A program made the translations under genes and the position numbers. Shown here one piece after another: positions 25,619 to 35,434 of a stretch of DNA of 64,000 nucleotides; within the stretch, counting starts at the first letter, position 1; every line of letters starts with the position of its first letter. The stretch is from the NCBI GenBank assembly GCA_958347955.1, contig CATVXH010000002.1:124001-188000 (forward strand), given 5' to 3'. This DNA is from an uncultured Sutterella sp. GTDB taxonomy: Bacteria; Pseudomonadota; Gammaproteobacteria; Burkholderiales; Burkholderiaceae_F. Under the pieces are notes generated by a model, which saw only the letters and a program-made list of their open reading frames with translations, ran no database searches and had not been told where the DNA came from.

Positions 25619-27161
25619 ATGAATTTACAAATTAAAGAGAAGGTAAAGTTAGTAGCGAGCTTTTTGTTATATGTTTTATTAATTGTTTATGCAGCTCGTT
25701 TTTGTTTGAAGGGGCTCGACCATGATGTGGGGAACGCTTCAATTGCGATTTTAGCGGTTGTTCTTATTTTTCTGTGTTCCACTCCGAAGACGTTTAAGCT
25801 CGTTTTTATCTGTTCAATTATTACAGCGCTTTACGCTCCAATTGGTTATCAGTATGGAGGGCCAACTTTCAAAGCGGTTTCGTCCTTTTTGGCTACGGAT
25901 ATTAAGGAGTCATATGAATTTTTATCTTTAATTCCATTTGTGAATTATGTGAAGGCAATTTGCATTCCAACATTTCTGATTTTTTCGTATTTTGTAGCCA
26001 AAAAAGCTCAAATTAAACCTTGGCGCAATAAGACGCTGACGTTTTTATCGTTTTTTCTATTGTTGATTCTCTCTAAACCAACGGCTTTTTTCAGCATCCT
26101 AGGAGAATCTTTGTCTGAAATTGAAAAACAAAAAGAAGAATTGAACAATTTAATAACCCAAGACAATTGGGGGGGTAACTTCGTATAACGGCCCCACTAA
26201 GGACTATGTCTTGGTGATTGGGGAAAGTGTAAGACGCGATTACATGCATGTTTATGGGTATCCAGTACAAAACACTTCATTTGTTGAATCCTCGCCCGCA
26301 GTTGTCGTTAAAGGATTAAGTTCAGCTGATACTTACACGATTGGATCGCTTCGATTAATGCTGACCTTACCAGATAAAAAACAATGGAAACCTGATTTTT
26401 CTCGAAATATTATTGACTTAGCTAACAAGGCGGGAATTGAGACTAGTTGGTTTTCAAATCAAGGGTATATCGGTGAATTTGACACACCGATTTCGGCTAT
26501 CGCCAATAGAGCTCAAAATGTTGTTTTCTTAAACAAAGCCAGTTATGACACGATAAGTTACCCGGATACAAAATTATTGTCTGTTCTTTTTGATGGGGTT
26601 CAAAAAGAATCAAAAGGATCGCGGTTGTTCGTTCTTCATACCATAGGATCTCACCCTGATGCCTGTGTTCGAATTCAAGATATGAAGAATCCCTATCGAC
26701 ATTCCGAAAAGAGTAAGGCATACATTGCGTGCTACGTCTCAAGCATCAAATATACAGATGAATTTCTTAAGAAAATTTATAACTTTATGACAGAGAGGGA
26801 GCGAGTGACCGGGCGCCCATTCTCTATTTTGTATTTTTCAGATCATGGGATGGCGCACATAGATAATAAGGGGGAAATTATTCTAGGTAATGCTTATGCT
26901 AGTAAGCGCCATTACGATATCCCGTTATTTATGATTGATTCTGAAAGATCTGAATACAAGTTTATTAACTCAAAAAAAACTGGTCTTTCCTTTACTGAGG
27001 GATTAGCCCACTGGATGAAAATTTCAAATCCGTATCTGACCTCATATGATTTGTTTGATGGTAAATCGGATCCCCAAGATTATGGTTTATCTGACAAAAT
27101 TAAAGCCATTAAGCATCCTTTGGATCCGGCAATTGATATCACAGATGGTTTAATTGAATGA
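25619..27161 (+). pseudogene. Phosphoethanolamine transferase (EptA/CptA-like), frame broken at a G7 tract
   Basis: Two reading frames together make one protein of about 513 residues. The first (to 26188) supplies about five membrane helices. The second supplies the sulfatase-fold catalytic domain: YVLVIGESVRRDYMHVYGYP, the probable nucleophile region SSADTYTIGSLRLML, LHTIGSHPDACVR, and YFSDHGMAH (Asp-His metal ligands). The break lies in a run of seven G (26169-26175). With six G the frame reads NWGVTSYNGPTKDYVLVIGE without interruption. Known members move phosphoethanolamine from phosphatidylethanolamine to lipid A or LPS core. The catalytic half has no good start of its own. Interpretation: phase-variable gene in OFF state, inactivating mutation, or sequencing error. 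Confidence 0.82.
26169..26175 (+). repeat. Poly-G tract (G7) at the frame break
   Basis: Seven consecutive G sit exactly where the membrane part and the catalytic part of the phosphoethanolamine transferase fall into different frames. Losing one G restores a single frame. Homopolymer slippage is the common mechanism for ON/OFF switching of surface-modifying enzymes. Confidence 0.75.
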
Positions 27162-27248
27162 AAAAGTGATTGGACTTGCGAGTGGGCATTTTCTTACTGA
27201 GTAGGTCCAATATAATGCCGATATTCAGTTGCTTATAGATAGATTGTC

Positions 27249-29255
27249 ATGGTATCGGTCAATCCGCAGTCTTTTTCTCGTCCAAAATATCGTCCCGATG
27301 TGGACGGGATGCGAGCGCTGGCTATTCTGTCAGTGCTGTTTTTTCATGCCTTCCCTCACAGTTTGCCTGGCGGTTTTGTTGGCGTTGACATTTTTTTCGT
27401 TATATCCGGTTATCTGATTTCAAGCATTATTTTTAGAGGTTTGACTTTAGGAACTTTCAATTTTTTTGATTTCTATGCCAGACGTGTCCGCCGTATTTTC
27501 CCTGCAGTAACGGCTGTTCTTATTGGTAGTTTTGTTCTGGGTTTTTATCTGTTGTCGCCCGAAGAGCTATTGGATCTTATTAGAGAGTCACCTTATGCGG
27601 CTTTTTTCCTTGAAAATTGGCGGTTGTATGAAACAACGGGCGGCTATTGGGAGATAGCCACAGAATTAAAACCCTTTATGCACTTTTGGTCGTTAGGGGT
27701 TGAAGAACAGTACTACATTTTTTATCCCTTGATTTGTTTCCTGCTCTGGAAAGCCAGTGCAAAGCGTTTTTTAGTTAGTTTGCTCCTGATGTTGGGTGTT
27801 TCTTTGCTTTTGTGTTTGTATGACACGTATAACGATCCGGTCAGAGCGTTCTATTCTTTGCATTCTCGTTTTTGGGAATTGTTAATTGGCGGAGTGTTAG
27901 CTTACGTGGAACTTCAGTGGCCGGAATACAAAAACAAAGTCTTCGCGGCTATTGATTTAGATACGAAAAATAATCTGTTATCTGTTTTGGGGTTGGCTTT
28001 AATTCTTTGTTCAATCCTCTTTTTTGAAGAAGGAAAGCATTTCCCAGGTTGGCGGGCACTATTGCCGACACTGGGTTCGGTATTCATTATTGCCGCCGGC
28101 ACGAACACTTTTTTAAATAAATATGTTTTCTCAAATAAACTGGCAGTCTTTATTGGCTTAATCAGTTACCCGTTATATCTTTGGCATTGGCCTTTTATCT
28201 GTATCTTCCGAAATAACTTAGCGGGTGATCTCCCTCAGGGGTTTTTAATGTTTGGCCTTATCGCAGCCAGTTTTGTCATGGCCTATTTGACCTACACATT
28301 AGTTGAACGCCCGATGAGATCCAAAGCTGCGAATTGGAAGTTGGTTTTGATGTTGGTAATTCTTTTAGCGTTGTCATCAGAAGGGGCTAAACAACTGGTT
28401 CGTAAAAGTGACACTGTTAGAGGATTGATTAGCGCAGATTCAACTTCTGAACTTGTTCCGGTATCCAGAGAAGTACCCAAAAGTTTCAGGCGTGATAATT
28501 TATGCCTAGATAAATTCGGTCATGGTTTTGAAAACTGCCATACCTTTGGAAAGAATCCTTCGGTTGTGGTGTTTGGTGATTCTCACGCTCACATGTTATT
28601 GAGCTATCTTCAGGAGAAAAACGGTTTACCGGATTTTTATCTCATAGCCAATGACGGAATGATTATTTTTGATAATGCCTATGCGACGAGGAGAGGTCGA
28701 GATTTCGACAATATGAAGTTGGTTAATCGATTTTGGAAGATCGTAGAAAACTCTTCGGAAATTGATACGATCGTGCTTCGCGGATACTGGGGACATTATC
28801 TGAAAGGAACAATTAAGTCGAAGGTCAATGAAAAGTGGTCTGCGCAGGAATTATTTAAAAATCATTGGGCTCACTTGTTAGAGCGATTAACGTCGATGGG
28901 GAAGAAGGTTGTTGTTATATTGGATAATCCGGAACTAGAGTTTTCCGTGGTTAAGAAATGCTTATCCACACGCAGGATCCGTTTGGCTGAGCCTTGCGAA
29001 TCAGAAATTAGCTTTAATCAAGTTGATCCCTACTATTGGGAGGCTAGAAATTTACTAACCGAAACCGTAAAACCCTTCGAAGACAAGGGAGTTAGTCTAA
29101 TTGATCTTGCTGATGTGCTCTGTACAAACGAAAAGTGTTCTGTGGTGATAGACAATAAGCTTTTGTATCTTGATAATAATCACTTATCTTTATACGGTTC
29201 TGAACTTGTGTGGCCTTTAATCGAAAAAGCTATTTTGACTAGAACCTCTGAGTAA
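27249..29255 (+). CDS. Acyltransferase-3/SGNH O-acyltransferase (OafA type), copy 1
   Basis: A 668-residue membrane enzyme that adds acetyl or another acyl group to a surface glycan. Residues about 15-380 are an acyltransferase-3 domain with ten hydrophobic helices: YRPDVDGMRALAILSVLFFH, FVGVDIFFVISGYLIS, FYARRVRRIFP, FWSLGVEEQYYIFYPL. Residues 420-668 are a periplasmic SGNH domain: VVVFGDSHAHM (catalytic Ser) and DNNHLSLYGSELVWPLI (Asp-x-x-His). This arrangement is known in O-antigen acetyltransferases. It is followed after 25 bases by a close paralogue. AT-rich relative to housekeeping neighbours; the acceptor is unknown. Confidence 0.92.
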   Translation: MVSVNPQSFSRPKYRPDVDGMRALAILSVLFFHAFPHSLPGGFVGVDIFFVISGYLISSIIFRGLTLGTFNFFDFYARRVRRIFPAVTAVLIGSFVLGFYLLSPEELLDLIRESPYAAFFLENWRLYETTGGYWEIATELKPFMHFWSLGVEEQYYIFYPLICFLLWKASAKRFLVSLLLMLGVSLLLCLYDTYNDPVRAFYSLHSRFWELLIGGVLAYVELQWPEYKNKVFAAIDLDTKNNLLSVLGLALILCSILFFEEGKHFPGWRALLPTLGSVFIIAAGTNTFLNKYVFSNKLAVFIGLISYPLYLWHWPFICIFRNNLAGDLPQGFLMFGLIAASFVMAYLTYTLVERPMRSKAANWKLVLMLVILLALSSEGAKQLVRKSDTVRGLISADSTSELVPVSREVPKSFRRDNLCLDKFGHGFENCHTFGKNPSVVVFGDSHAHMLLSYLQEKNGLPDFYLIANDGMIIFDNAYATRRGRDFDNMKLVNRFWKIVENSSEIDTIVLRGYWGHYLKGTIKSKVNEKWSAQELFKNHWAHLLERLTSMGKKVVVILDNPELEFSVVKKCLSTRRIRLAEPCESEISFNQVDPYYWEARNLLTETVKPFEDKGVSLIDLADVLCTNEKCSVVIDNKLLYLDNNHLSLYGSELVWPLIEKAILTRTSE

Positions 29256-29280
29256 TCCGAATAGAAACATTCCAACTACC

Positions 29281-31269
29281 ATGACTTCGTTGACGCCGCA
29301 GTCTTTTTCACGTCCAAAATACCGTCCCGATGTAGACGGGATGCGAGCACTGGCTATTTTGTCTGTGCTGTTTTTCCATGCTTTTCCTAATAGTCTGCCA
29401 GGTGGTTTTGTCGGTGTTGACATTTTTTTCGTTATATCCGGTTATCTGATTTCAAGCATTATTTTTAGAGGTTTGACTTTAGGAACCTTTAGTTTTTTTG
29501 ATTTCTATGCCAGACGTGTCCGCCGTATTTTCCCGGCTGTGACGGTGGTTTTACTAGGCAGTTTTGTTTTAGGTTACTTTTTCCTGACTCCCGGCAATTT
29601 AGAAGACCTAGTTGAAGAATCTCCCTATGCGGCATTCTTTTTAGAAAATTGGCGCTTATACGTGACAACTGGGGGATATTGGGAAACAGCCACTGAACTA
29701 AAACCCTTCATGCATTTTTGGTCGCTTGGGGTTGAAGAGCAATACTATATTTTTTATCCCTTGATTTGTTTTCTGCTCTGGAAAGTCAGTGCAAAGCGTT
29801 TTTTGCTCAGTTTACTGGTCATGCTGACCATTTCTTTGGTCTTATGTTTGTATGACACGTATAACGATCCGGTCAGAGCTTTTTACTCGTTGCATTCCCG
29901 TTTTTGGGAGCTGTTGATTGGCGGCGTGCTGGCCTATGTGGAGCTTCAATGGCCGCAATATAAAGAGAAGTTTGGTCTTGTCAGTAAAGACAATCTTATT
30001 TCCGCATTAGGTGTGGCTTTAATTTTATTGTCGATCATCTTTTTTGAGGAAGGCAAAGATTTCCCCGGTTGGAGGGCCATATTCCCCACGCTTGGTTCGG
30101 TCCTCATTATTGCCGCAGGATCCGAGGCTTGGCTCAATAAGTACTTGTTTTCAAACCGAATTGCTGTTTTTATCGGATTGATCAGCTATCCGCTTTATTT
30201 GTGGCATTGGCCTTTTATCTCAATCTTTAGAAATAATCTTGCCGGAGATACGCCGCAGGGATGGTTGGCTGTCATTTTAATTGCCTGCAGTTTTGTGATG
30301 GCTTACTTGACTTACGTGTTGATTGAGCGACCGATGCGTTCGAGGAAAGCCACTTGGCAAATGGTTGTTTGCTTAGTTGTTGTGCTGGCATTGGTGTCTT
30401 TGGGGTTTAAAACAGCGCTTCGAAAATCCGATACTCTGAACCAAGCGTATTTGTACAGCGGCTTAGATGAAACCGTGCAAGAAGCCTTGAAAAAACCGAA
30501 TCGTTCCGATAGATCAGATCGCCAGTGTACAGCGCTATTCGGTAAGGGATACTCAGTTTGCAGGACAATTGGAGAATCTCCGCGTATTTTGATTTTTGGG
30601 GATTCTCACGCTCAATTGATGTGGAATTACATCGGTCGGGATCAAACCGCGCCTTCTCTTTATTTAGTGGCCTCGGGAGGGGCTGTGATTTTTGATCAAA
30701 CTGCGATTCTTGATACGAATGGCCGGGAACGAACTGACGAAAAAGAGCAGATCGCCAGGGTATGGGATGTTATTCGTAGCCATCACGAGATAGACACGGT
30801 TATTTTGCGAGGTTTTTGGTTAAGCCACTATCAATCAGCGATGCGCTCAGTTAAATATCCTCAACTGACAGGCGATGAGCTGTATCGCCAATTATGGAAA
30901 GACACTTTCAAGGAACTGCATGCTTTGGATAAGAAAGTGATTCTTGTGTTGGATAATATAGCGGTGCCGTTTAATCCATTGATTAAGTTCTCCGCTGTGG
31001 AGAGAGTAAGTATGCTTGATAAGACCAAGAACGACTACCGTGTTCCTTTTGATGAAATGCCTAAAGAGGAATTTCGTGTTCGTTCTTTCTTGCGGACAGA
31101 GGCGGGCAATTGGAATAACGTTCAAATTGTTGATTCTTGGGATGCGTTGTGTGATCAAAAAGGTTGTTATTTACTGAAAGATAAAATTCCCTACTATCGA
31201 GACGATGACCACTTATCCTACTATGGTAATGGTAAAGTGTGGGAATTGATTAAAAAATCTATACACTAG
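29281..31269 (+). CDS. Acyltransferase-3/SGNH O-acyltransferase (OafA type), copy 2
   Basis: A 662-residue paralogue of the preceding gene with the same two domains. The acyltransferase-3 half is almost the same protein (for example VRRIFPAVTVVL and KRFLLSLLVML against copy 1), and long stretches are identical in DNA. The SGNH half (ILIFGDSHAQLM, then DDDHLSYYGNGKVWELI) is clearly diverged. The pattern points to tandem duplication followed by divergence or gene conversion, and suggests different acceptors or acyl positions. dnaE begins 36 bases downstream, so the island ends here. Confidence 0.92.
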   Translation: MTSLTPQSFSRPKYRPDVDGMRALAILSVLFFHAFPNSLPGGFVGVDIFFVISGYLISSIIFRGLTLGTFSFFDFYARRVRRIFPAVTVVLLGSFVLGYFFLTPGNLEDLVEESPYAAFFLENWRLYVTTGGYWETATELKPFMHFWSLGVEEQYYIFYPLICFLLWKVSAKRFLLSLLVMLTISLVLCLYDTYNDPVRAFYSLHSRFWELLIGGVLAYVELQWPQYKEKFGLVSKDNLISALGVALILLSIIFFEEGKDFPGWRAIFPTLGSVLIIAAGSEAWLNKYLFSNRIAVFIGLISYPLYLWHWPFISIFRNNLAGDTPQGWLAVILIACSFVMAYLTYVLIERPMRSRKATWQMVVCLVVVLALVSLGFKTALRKSDTLNQAYLYSGLDETVQEALKKPNRSDRSDRQCTALFGKGYSVCRTIGESPRILIFGDSHAQLMWNYIGRDQTAPSLYLVASGGAVIFDQTAILDTNGRERTDEKEQIARVWDVIRSHHEIDTVILRGFWLSHYQSAMRSVKYPQLTGDELYRQLWKDTFKELHALDKKVILVLDNIAVPFNPLIKFSAVERVSMLDKTKNDYRVPFDEMPKEEFRVRSFLRTEAGNWNNVQIVDSWDALCDQKGCYLLKDKIPYYRDDDHLSYYGNGKVWELIKKSIH

Positions 31270-31305
31270 GCGCTTAATAAAAATAGCTGAGGGTTTTAAG
31301 TTCAT

Positions 31306-34300
31306 ATGGTTCCGCAATTTGTTCATTTACGCATGCATTCAGAGTACTCCGTGACCGACAGCACGGTGCGGCTTGACTCGGCTATCAAAAAAGTTAAAGA
31401 ACAGGGTGTAGGCGCTCTGGGGCTGACGGACTTAAACAATATTTTCGGCGGTCTGATTTTCTACACTCATGCACGAAAAGCCGGTGTTAAGGCGCTGATG
31501 GGCTGCGACTTGGTGATTCAAAACGAGACAGATCGTGACAAGCCCTTCAGGATGGCGGTGATTTGTCAAAATCACGATGGCTACAAGAATCTTTGTGAAA
31601 TTCTTACCCACGCCTGGTTAAAGAACCAATACATGAGCCGCGGCGAAGCAAAACTGGAGTGGCTCTTTAAACACCACGAAGGCTTGATTTTTCTGTCCGG
31701 CGGACCGGAAGGGCAAATCGCACAGTTATGCCTGGCAGGCAAAAGAGATCAGGCGGTTGCTCTTGCCCGCCAAATGAAGGAAACATGGGGAGATCGTTTT
31801 TTTCTTGAATTGCAGCGCGCGGGGCGCCCGTCAGATGAAGCGGTTGTTCGCTACCACTTAAGCATTGCCGATGAATGTGACATTCCGGTTGTGGCCACGC
31901 ACCCAATCCAATTCTTGGAAAAAGAAGACTTTGACGCGCATGAAATCCGCGTTTGCATTGCTCGCGGCGAAGTGTTAGCGGATAAAACTCGCCAAAAGAT
32001 TTATACCCGTGAGCAATATCTAAAGTCTCCCGAGGAGATGATCGGTCTTTTTGCCGATATTCCATCAGCTATCGCTAATAGTGTGGAAATCGCCAAACGT
32101 TGCAATCTTGAAGGCGTATTGAGTAAGCCGCAGTTACCACTTTTCCCGACCCCTGACGGCATGAGTTTGGATGACTACATTGATCAGCTCTCTCATGAAG
32201 GGTTGGAGCAGCGATTGGAGTTCTTGTACCCGGATAAGGAAAAACGGGAAAAAGAGCGCCCCCGCTATGAGGAACGTCTGCAGTTTGAGCTGGGTATCAT
32301 CAAAAAGATGGGGTTCCCGGGCTACTTTCTTATCGTGCAGGACTTCATCAATTGGTCCAAACAAAATGGCGTGGCTGTGGGACCGGGACGCGGTTCTGGC
32401 GCCGGGTCGCTTGTCGCCTACTCCTTGCGAATAACGGACATGGATCCGTTGCGCTATGACCTCCTTTTTGAACGTTTCCTGAATCCGGAACGTGTGTCCA
32501 TGCCTGACTTTGATGTGGACTTTTGTCAGTACAACCGTCAGCGCACAATTAACTATGTGAAATCGCGCTATGGCGAAGACGCTGTAAGCCAAATTGCCAC
32601 ATTCGGCACCATGGGCGCTAAAGGTGTTGTCCGTGATGTGGGCCGTGTTTTGGGGATCAGTTACAACTTGTGCGATAAAGTGTCCCGGCTTATTCCGGCT
32701 CAACCGGGTAAAAACGTCACATTGGCCGAGGCCATCAAGACGGTTCCGGACTTAAAAGAGCTGATTGAAAAGGATGAGTCGGTCGCGCAGGTCATTGAAA
32801 AAGCGCTTCCCCTTGAAGGTCTGGTGAGAAACCTCGGCATGCACGCGGGCGGCGTGTTGATCGCTCCGGGTAAGCTCACGGACTTTTGTCCTTTGTACTC
32901 CCAAGATGAAAACCCGGACAACGTTATCAGTCAGTTTGATAAAAAAGACGTTGAGAACGTCGGCCTGGTGAAGTTCGACTTTTTGGGTCTGACCACTTTG
33001 ACTATATTGGAATTTGCCATGCGGTTTATCCGTCAGCTTGATCCCAAGACGACGCTTAGACTGGAGGCGATTCCGATTGATGATCCTGAAACCTATAACC
33101 TTTTCCAAACCGGCAACACAAGCGCGGTGTTTCAGTTTGAAAGTGATGGCATGCGCAAGCTTTTGCGTGATGCCAGACCTGACTGCCTTGAAGATCTTAT
33201 TGCTTTAAACGCCTTGTATCGACCGGGTCCGATGGATTTGATTCCGGAATATATCGCCTGTAAACACGGAGAAAAGGAAGTTCATTATCCTGATCCGAGA
33301 TTGGAGCCCGTGCTAAAAGAAACCTACGGCATCATGGTGTATCAGGAACAGGTGATGCGTGTGGCTCAGATTATTGGCGGCTATTCGCTCGGCGGCGCAG
33401 ACCTTCTTCGCCGCGCCATGGGTAAAAAACAAGTTGAAGAAATGAAGCGGCAGCGCGCGGTCTTTGTGAAGGGCGCTGTCGAACGCGGAATGGCGGAAGA
33501 CAAAGCCGGCGATCTTTTTGACTTGATGGAAAAGTTCGCGGGTTACGGTTTCAATAAATCTCATGCTTGCGCTTATTCCTATGTGGCTTATCAGACCGCT
33601 TATCTGAAAGTGCACTACCCGGCGCCCTTTATGGCGGCAAACATGTGCCTGGTGATGGATTCGGGTGAAAAACTCAAGCATTTGATCGATGACTGTTTCT
33701 TAAACGGAATTTCTGTTTTGCCACCTGATATCAATAAGAGTGATTGGGAATTTGTGCCGACTTCCATGCATGAGATTCGCTATGGTCTCGGAGGCATCAA
33801 AGGAATTCCGAAGGATACGGCCGAAGCGATTGTCCGCGAACGAAAAGAACATGGCCCTTACAAGGATCTTTATGATTTGGTGAGCCGTGTTGACCGCACG
33901 AATTTCTCAAGGCGCACGCTTTTATCCTTTGTGCAGGCGGGGGTTTTTGATAGCCTTGAGCCCAATCGGGCAAAATTGGCGGCCAATATTGATAACGCGA
34001 TTGCGCTGAGCGAAAGCGAATCGTCGAACGCCGCTCAGGAAAGTCTTTTTGCCGATGTGATGGATGAAGTGCAGCCCGAGTATGTCGAAGCCAAACCCTG
34101 GAGCGCCTATAAGAGCTTGATCGGAGAGCGCGATGTGATGGGATGCGTTTTTAGCGGTCATTTTTACGGCGCTGTGCAGGAAGAAGCCGCGGTGCTTCAT
34201 CCGATGCCGCTTATCAACGTAAAACCCGCTAAGCGTATCGCTAACCGTCGCTCGCCGGCGATCCAGGTTGCGGGCATCGTTTCAGGCGTTAAACAGAGTC

Positions 34301-34794
34301 TGAGCAAAGACGGGCGTTTGATGGGTAGTTTTATCCTTGATGACGGGACCGCGACAATATCAGTGACCTGTTTCGGGGATGATTGGCTTTTGCACCGCAA
34401 TATTGTGAAGTCCGACGAATTGGTTTTTGTCAGAGGCAATGCCAGAGAGGATAAGTTTTCTGCAACAGGCGTCAGTATCTCGGCTCGTTCAATCGAAGTG
34501 CCGGCTACGCTTCGGGCAAAAAGCGGAACGGTTTTGCAGATTGAATTGACAGATCCTAATTTTGACTTTGATTTATTAAAGACATTTTTAGAAGATCACA
34601 GGCCTGATGTGGATGACGCGGGTTGTCGTGTGGCGCTGAGAGTGTGTGATAAGGGAAATGAAGCCTCTTTTATTTTCTCCAAAGATTGGGAGGTTTATCT
34701 GGATCAAACGCTTTTGGATGAGCTCGACGAAATGGCCGGTTTGACATACCATTTAATAGATAGAAAATCGCAATCTGCGAGCGGCAATAACTAG
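31306..34794 (+). CDS. dnaE: DNA polymerase III alpha subunit
   Basis: The replicative polymerase catalytic subunit, 1162 residues as expected for DnaE1. The N-terminal PHP domain starts at FVHLRMHSEYSVTDS. The palm carries VGPGRGSGAGSLVAY near residue 360 and the catalytic Asp pair in MPDFDVDFCQ near residue 400. RPGPMDLIPEYI and GYGFNKSHACAYSYVAYQTA follow, then helix-hairpin-helix and OB-fold regions (IQVAGIVSGVKQSLSKDGRLM). Works with the epsilon subunit (dnaQ in this window). Preceded by the AT-rich island and followed closely by a YrbL-like gene. Confidence 0.97.
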   Translation: MVPQFVHLRMHSEYSVTDSTVRLDSAIKKVKEQGVGALGLTDLNNIFGGLIFYTHARKAGVKALMGCDLVIQNETDRDKPFRMAVICQNHDGYKNLCEILTHAWLKNQYMSRGEAKLEWLFKHHEGLIFLSGGPEGQIAQLCLAGKRDQAVALARQMKETWGDRFFLELQRAGRPSDEAVVRYHLSIADECDIPVVATHPIQFLEKEDFDAHEIRVCIARGEVLADKTRQKIYTREQYLKSPEEMIGLFADIPSAIANSVEIAKRCNLEGVLSKPQLPLFPTPDGMSLDDYIDQLSHEGLEQRLEFLYPDKEKREKERPRYEERLQFELGIIKKMGFPGYFLIVQDFINWSKQNGVAVGPGRGSGAGSLVAYSLRITDMDPLRYDLLFERFLNPERVSMPDFDVDFCQYNRQRTINYVKSRYGEDAVSQIATFGTMGAKGVVRDVGRVLGISYNLCDKVSRLIPAQPGKNVTLAEAIKTVPDLKELIEKDESVAQVIEKALPLEGLVRNLGMHAGGVLIAPGKLTDFCPLYSQDENPDNVISQFDKKDVENVGLVKFDFLGLTTLTILEFAMRFIRQLDPKTTLRLEAIPIDDPETYNLFQTGNTSAVFQFESDGMRKLLRDARPDCLEDLIALNALYRPGPMDLIPEYIACKHGEKEVHYPDPRLEPVLKETYGIMVYQEQVMRVAQIIGGYSLGGADLLRRAMGKKQVEEMKRQRAVFVKGAVERGMAEDKAGDLFDLMEKFAGYGFNKSHACAYSYVAYQTAYLKVHYPAPFMAANMCLVMDSGEKLKHLIDDCFLNGISVLPPDINKSDWEFVPTSMHEIRYGLGGIKGIPKDTAEAIVRERKEHGPYKDLYDLVSRVDRTNFSRRTLLSFVQAGVFDSLEPNRAKLAANIDNAIALSESESSNAAQESLFADVMDEVQPEYVEAKPWSAYKSLIGERDVMGCVFSGHFYGAVQEEAAVLHPMPLINVKPAKRIANRRSPAIQVAGIVSGVKQSLSKDGRLMGSFILDDGTATISVTCFGDDWLLHRNIVKSDELVFVRGNAREDKFSATGVSISARSIEVPATLRAKSGTVLQIELTDPNFDFDLLKTFLEDHRPDVDDAGCRVALRVCDKGNEASFIFSKDWEVYLDQTLLDELDEMAGLTYHLIDRKSQSASGNN

Positions 34795-34809
34795 AAAAAG
34801 GAATTGAGC

Positions 34810-35415
34810 ATGATTGAATTGCCGAAAGAGCATTCGGATCCTTTGGTTATCGGTGTCGGTCACCATCGGGTTTGTTACATTCACCCGGAAGATCCCGCCA
34901 AGTGCATTAAGGTGATTTACAACTTCACCGATCACGCCGATGTGGAAGTGAAAAGAGAATGCGCCTACTACAGACGGCTTCAAAAATATCTGAAGGATTG
35001 GCGGGGTATCCCGAGGTTTTACGGAGAGGTTAAAACCAATCTCGGCACCGGCTATGTCTATGATCGTACGGTGGACTTTGACGGCAAGCCCTCTCAAACG
35101 ATGCTTCAGCGTTACCAGGGTTTCCAAAAATCTCCCGAGCTTTACGATGAAATGATTCATCTTATTGAGCTCTTGGAGAGCTATCTGATGGATAACCACA
35201 TCGTGACGATGAATATAAAACCGATGAATGTGCTGTGTCATCGGGTAAGCGCCACGGAAGTTTTTCCGGTGATTTGCGATAACCTCGGAACCTCAGCTTT
35301 TTTCCCGATTGCCGAGTATTGCCCGTGGTTTGCGCGCAAGAAGCTTAAACGCCAGTTTGAAAGAATGCGCTCAAAATTACCGACCCGCGGCGATGACGGA
35401 GTGAAATGGTTTTAA
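34810..35415 (+). CDS. YrbL-like kinase-fold protein, copy 1
   Basis: A 201-residue protein of the PhoP-regulatory-network YrbL family, which has a minimal protein-kinase-like fold. Visible features: GVGHHRVCYIHPEDPAKCIKVIY (glycine region and probable ATP Lys), VTMNIKPMNVLC in the place of the catalytic loop, and VICDNLGT in the place of DFG. The usual HxD aspartate is not obvious, so catalysis is uncertain. The ATG at 34810 follows AAGGA. It sits right after dnaE and leads into the LPS-core cluster, where LPS-phosphorylating kinases of a related fold are encoded. Confidence 0.8.
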   Translation: MIELPKEHSDPLVIGVGHHRVCYIHPEDPAKCIKVIYNFTDHADVEVKRECAYYRRLQKYLKDWRGIPRFYGEVKTNLGTGYVYDRTVDFDGKPSQTMLQRYQGFQKSPELYDEMIHLIELLESYLMDNHIVTMNIKPMNVLCHRVSATEVFPVICDNLGTSAFFPIAEYCPWFARKKLKRQFERMRSKLPTRGDDGVKWF

Positions 35416-35434
35416 CGAATAAGCGAGTAATTCT

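Noticed and set aside
26169..26175. Programmed ribosomal frameshift at the G7 tract
   Set aside because: A +1 shift would be needed and no stop-codon stall or stimulatory structure is evident; homopolymer slippage or sequencing error is simpler.
26211..27161. The catalytic part of the phosphoethanolamine transferase as a separate gene
   Set aside because: Its only early start is a TTG without ribosome-binding site inside a conserved family stretch that begins upstream; the two parts are one gene with a shifted frame.
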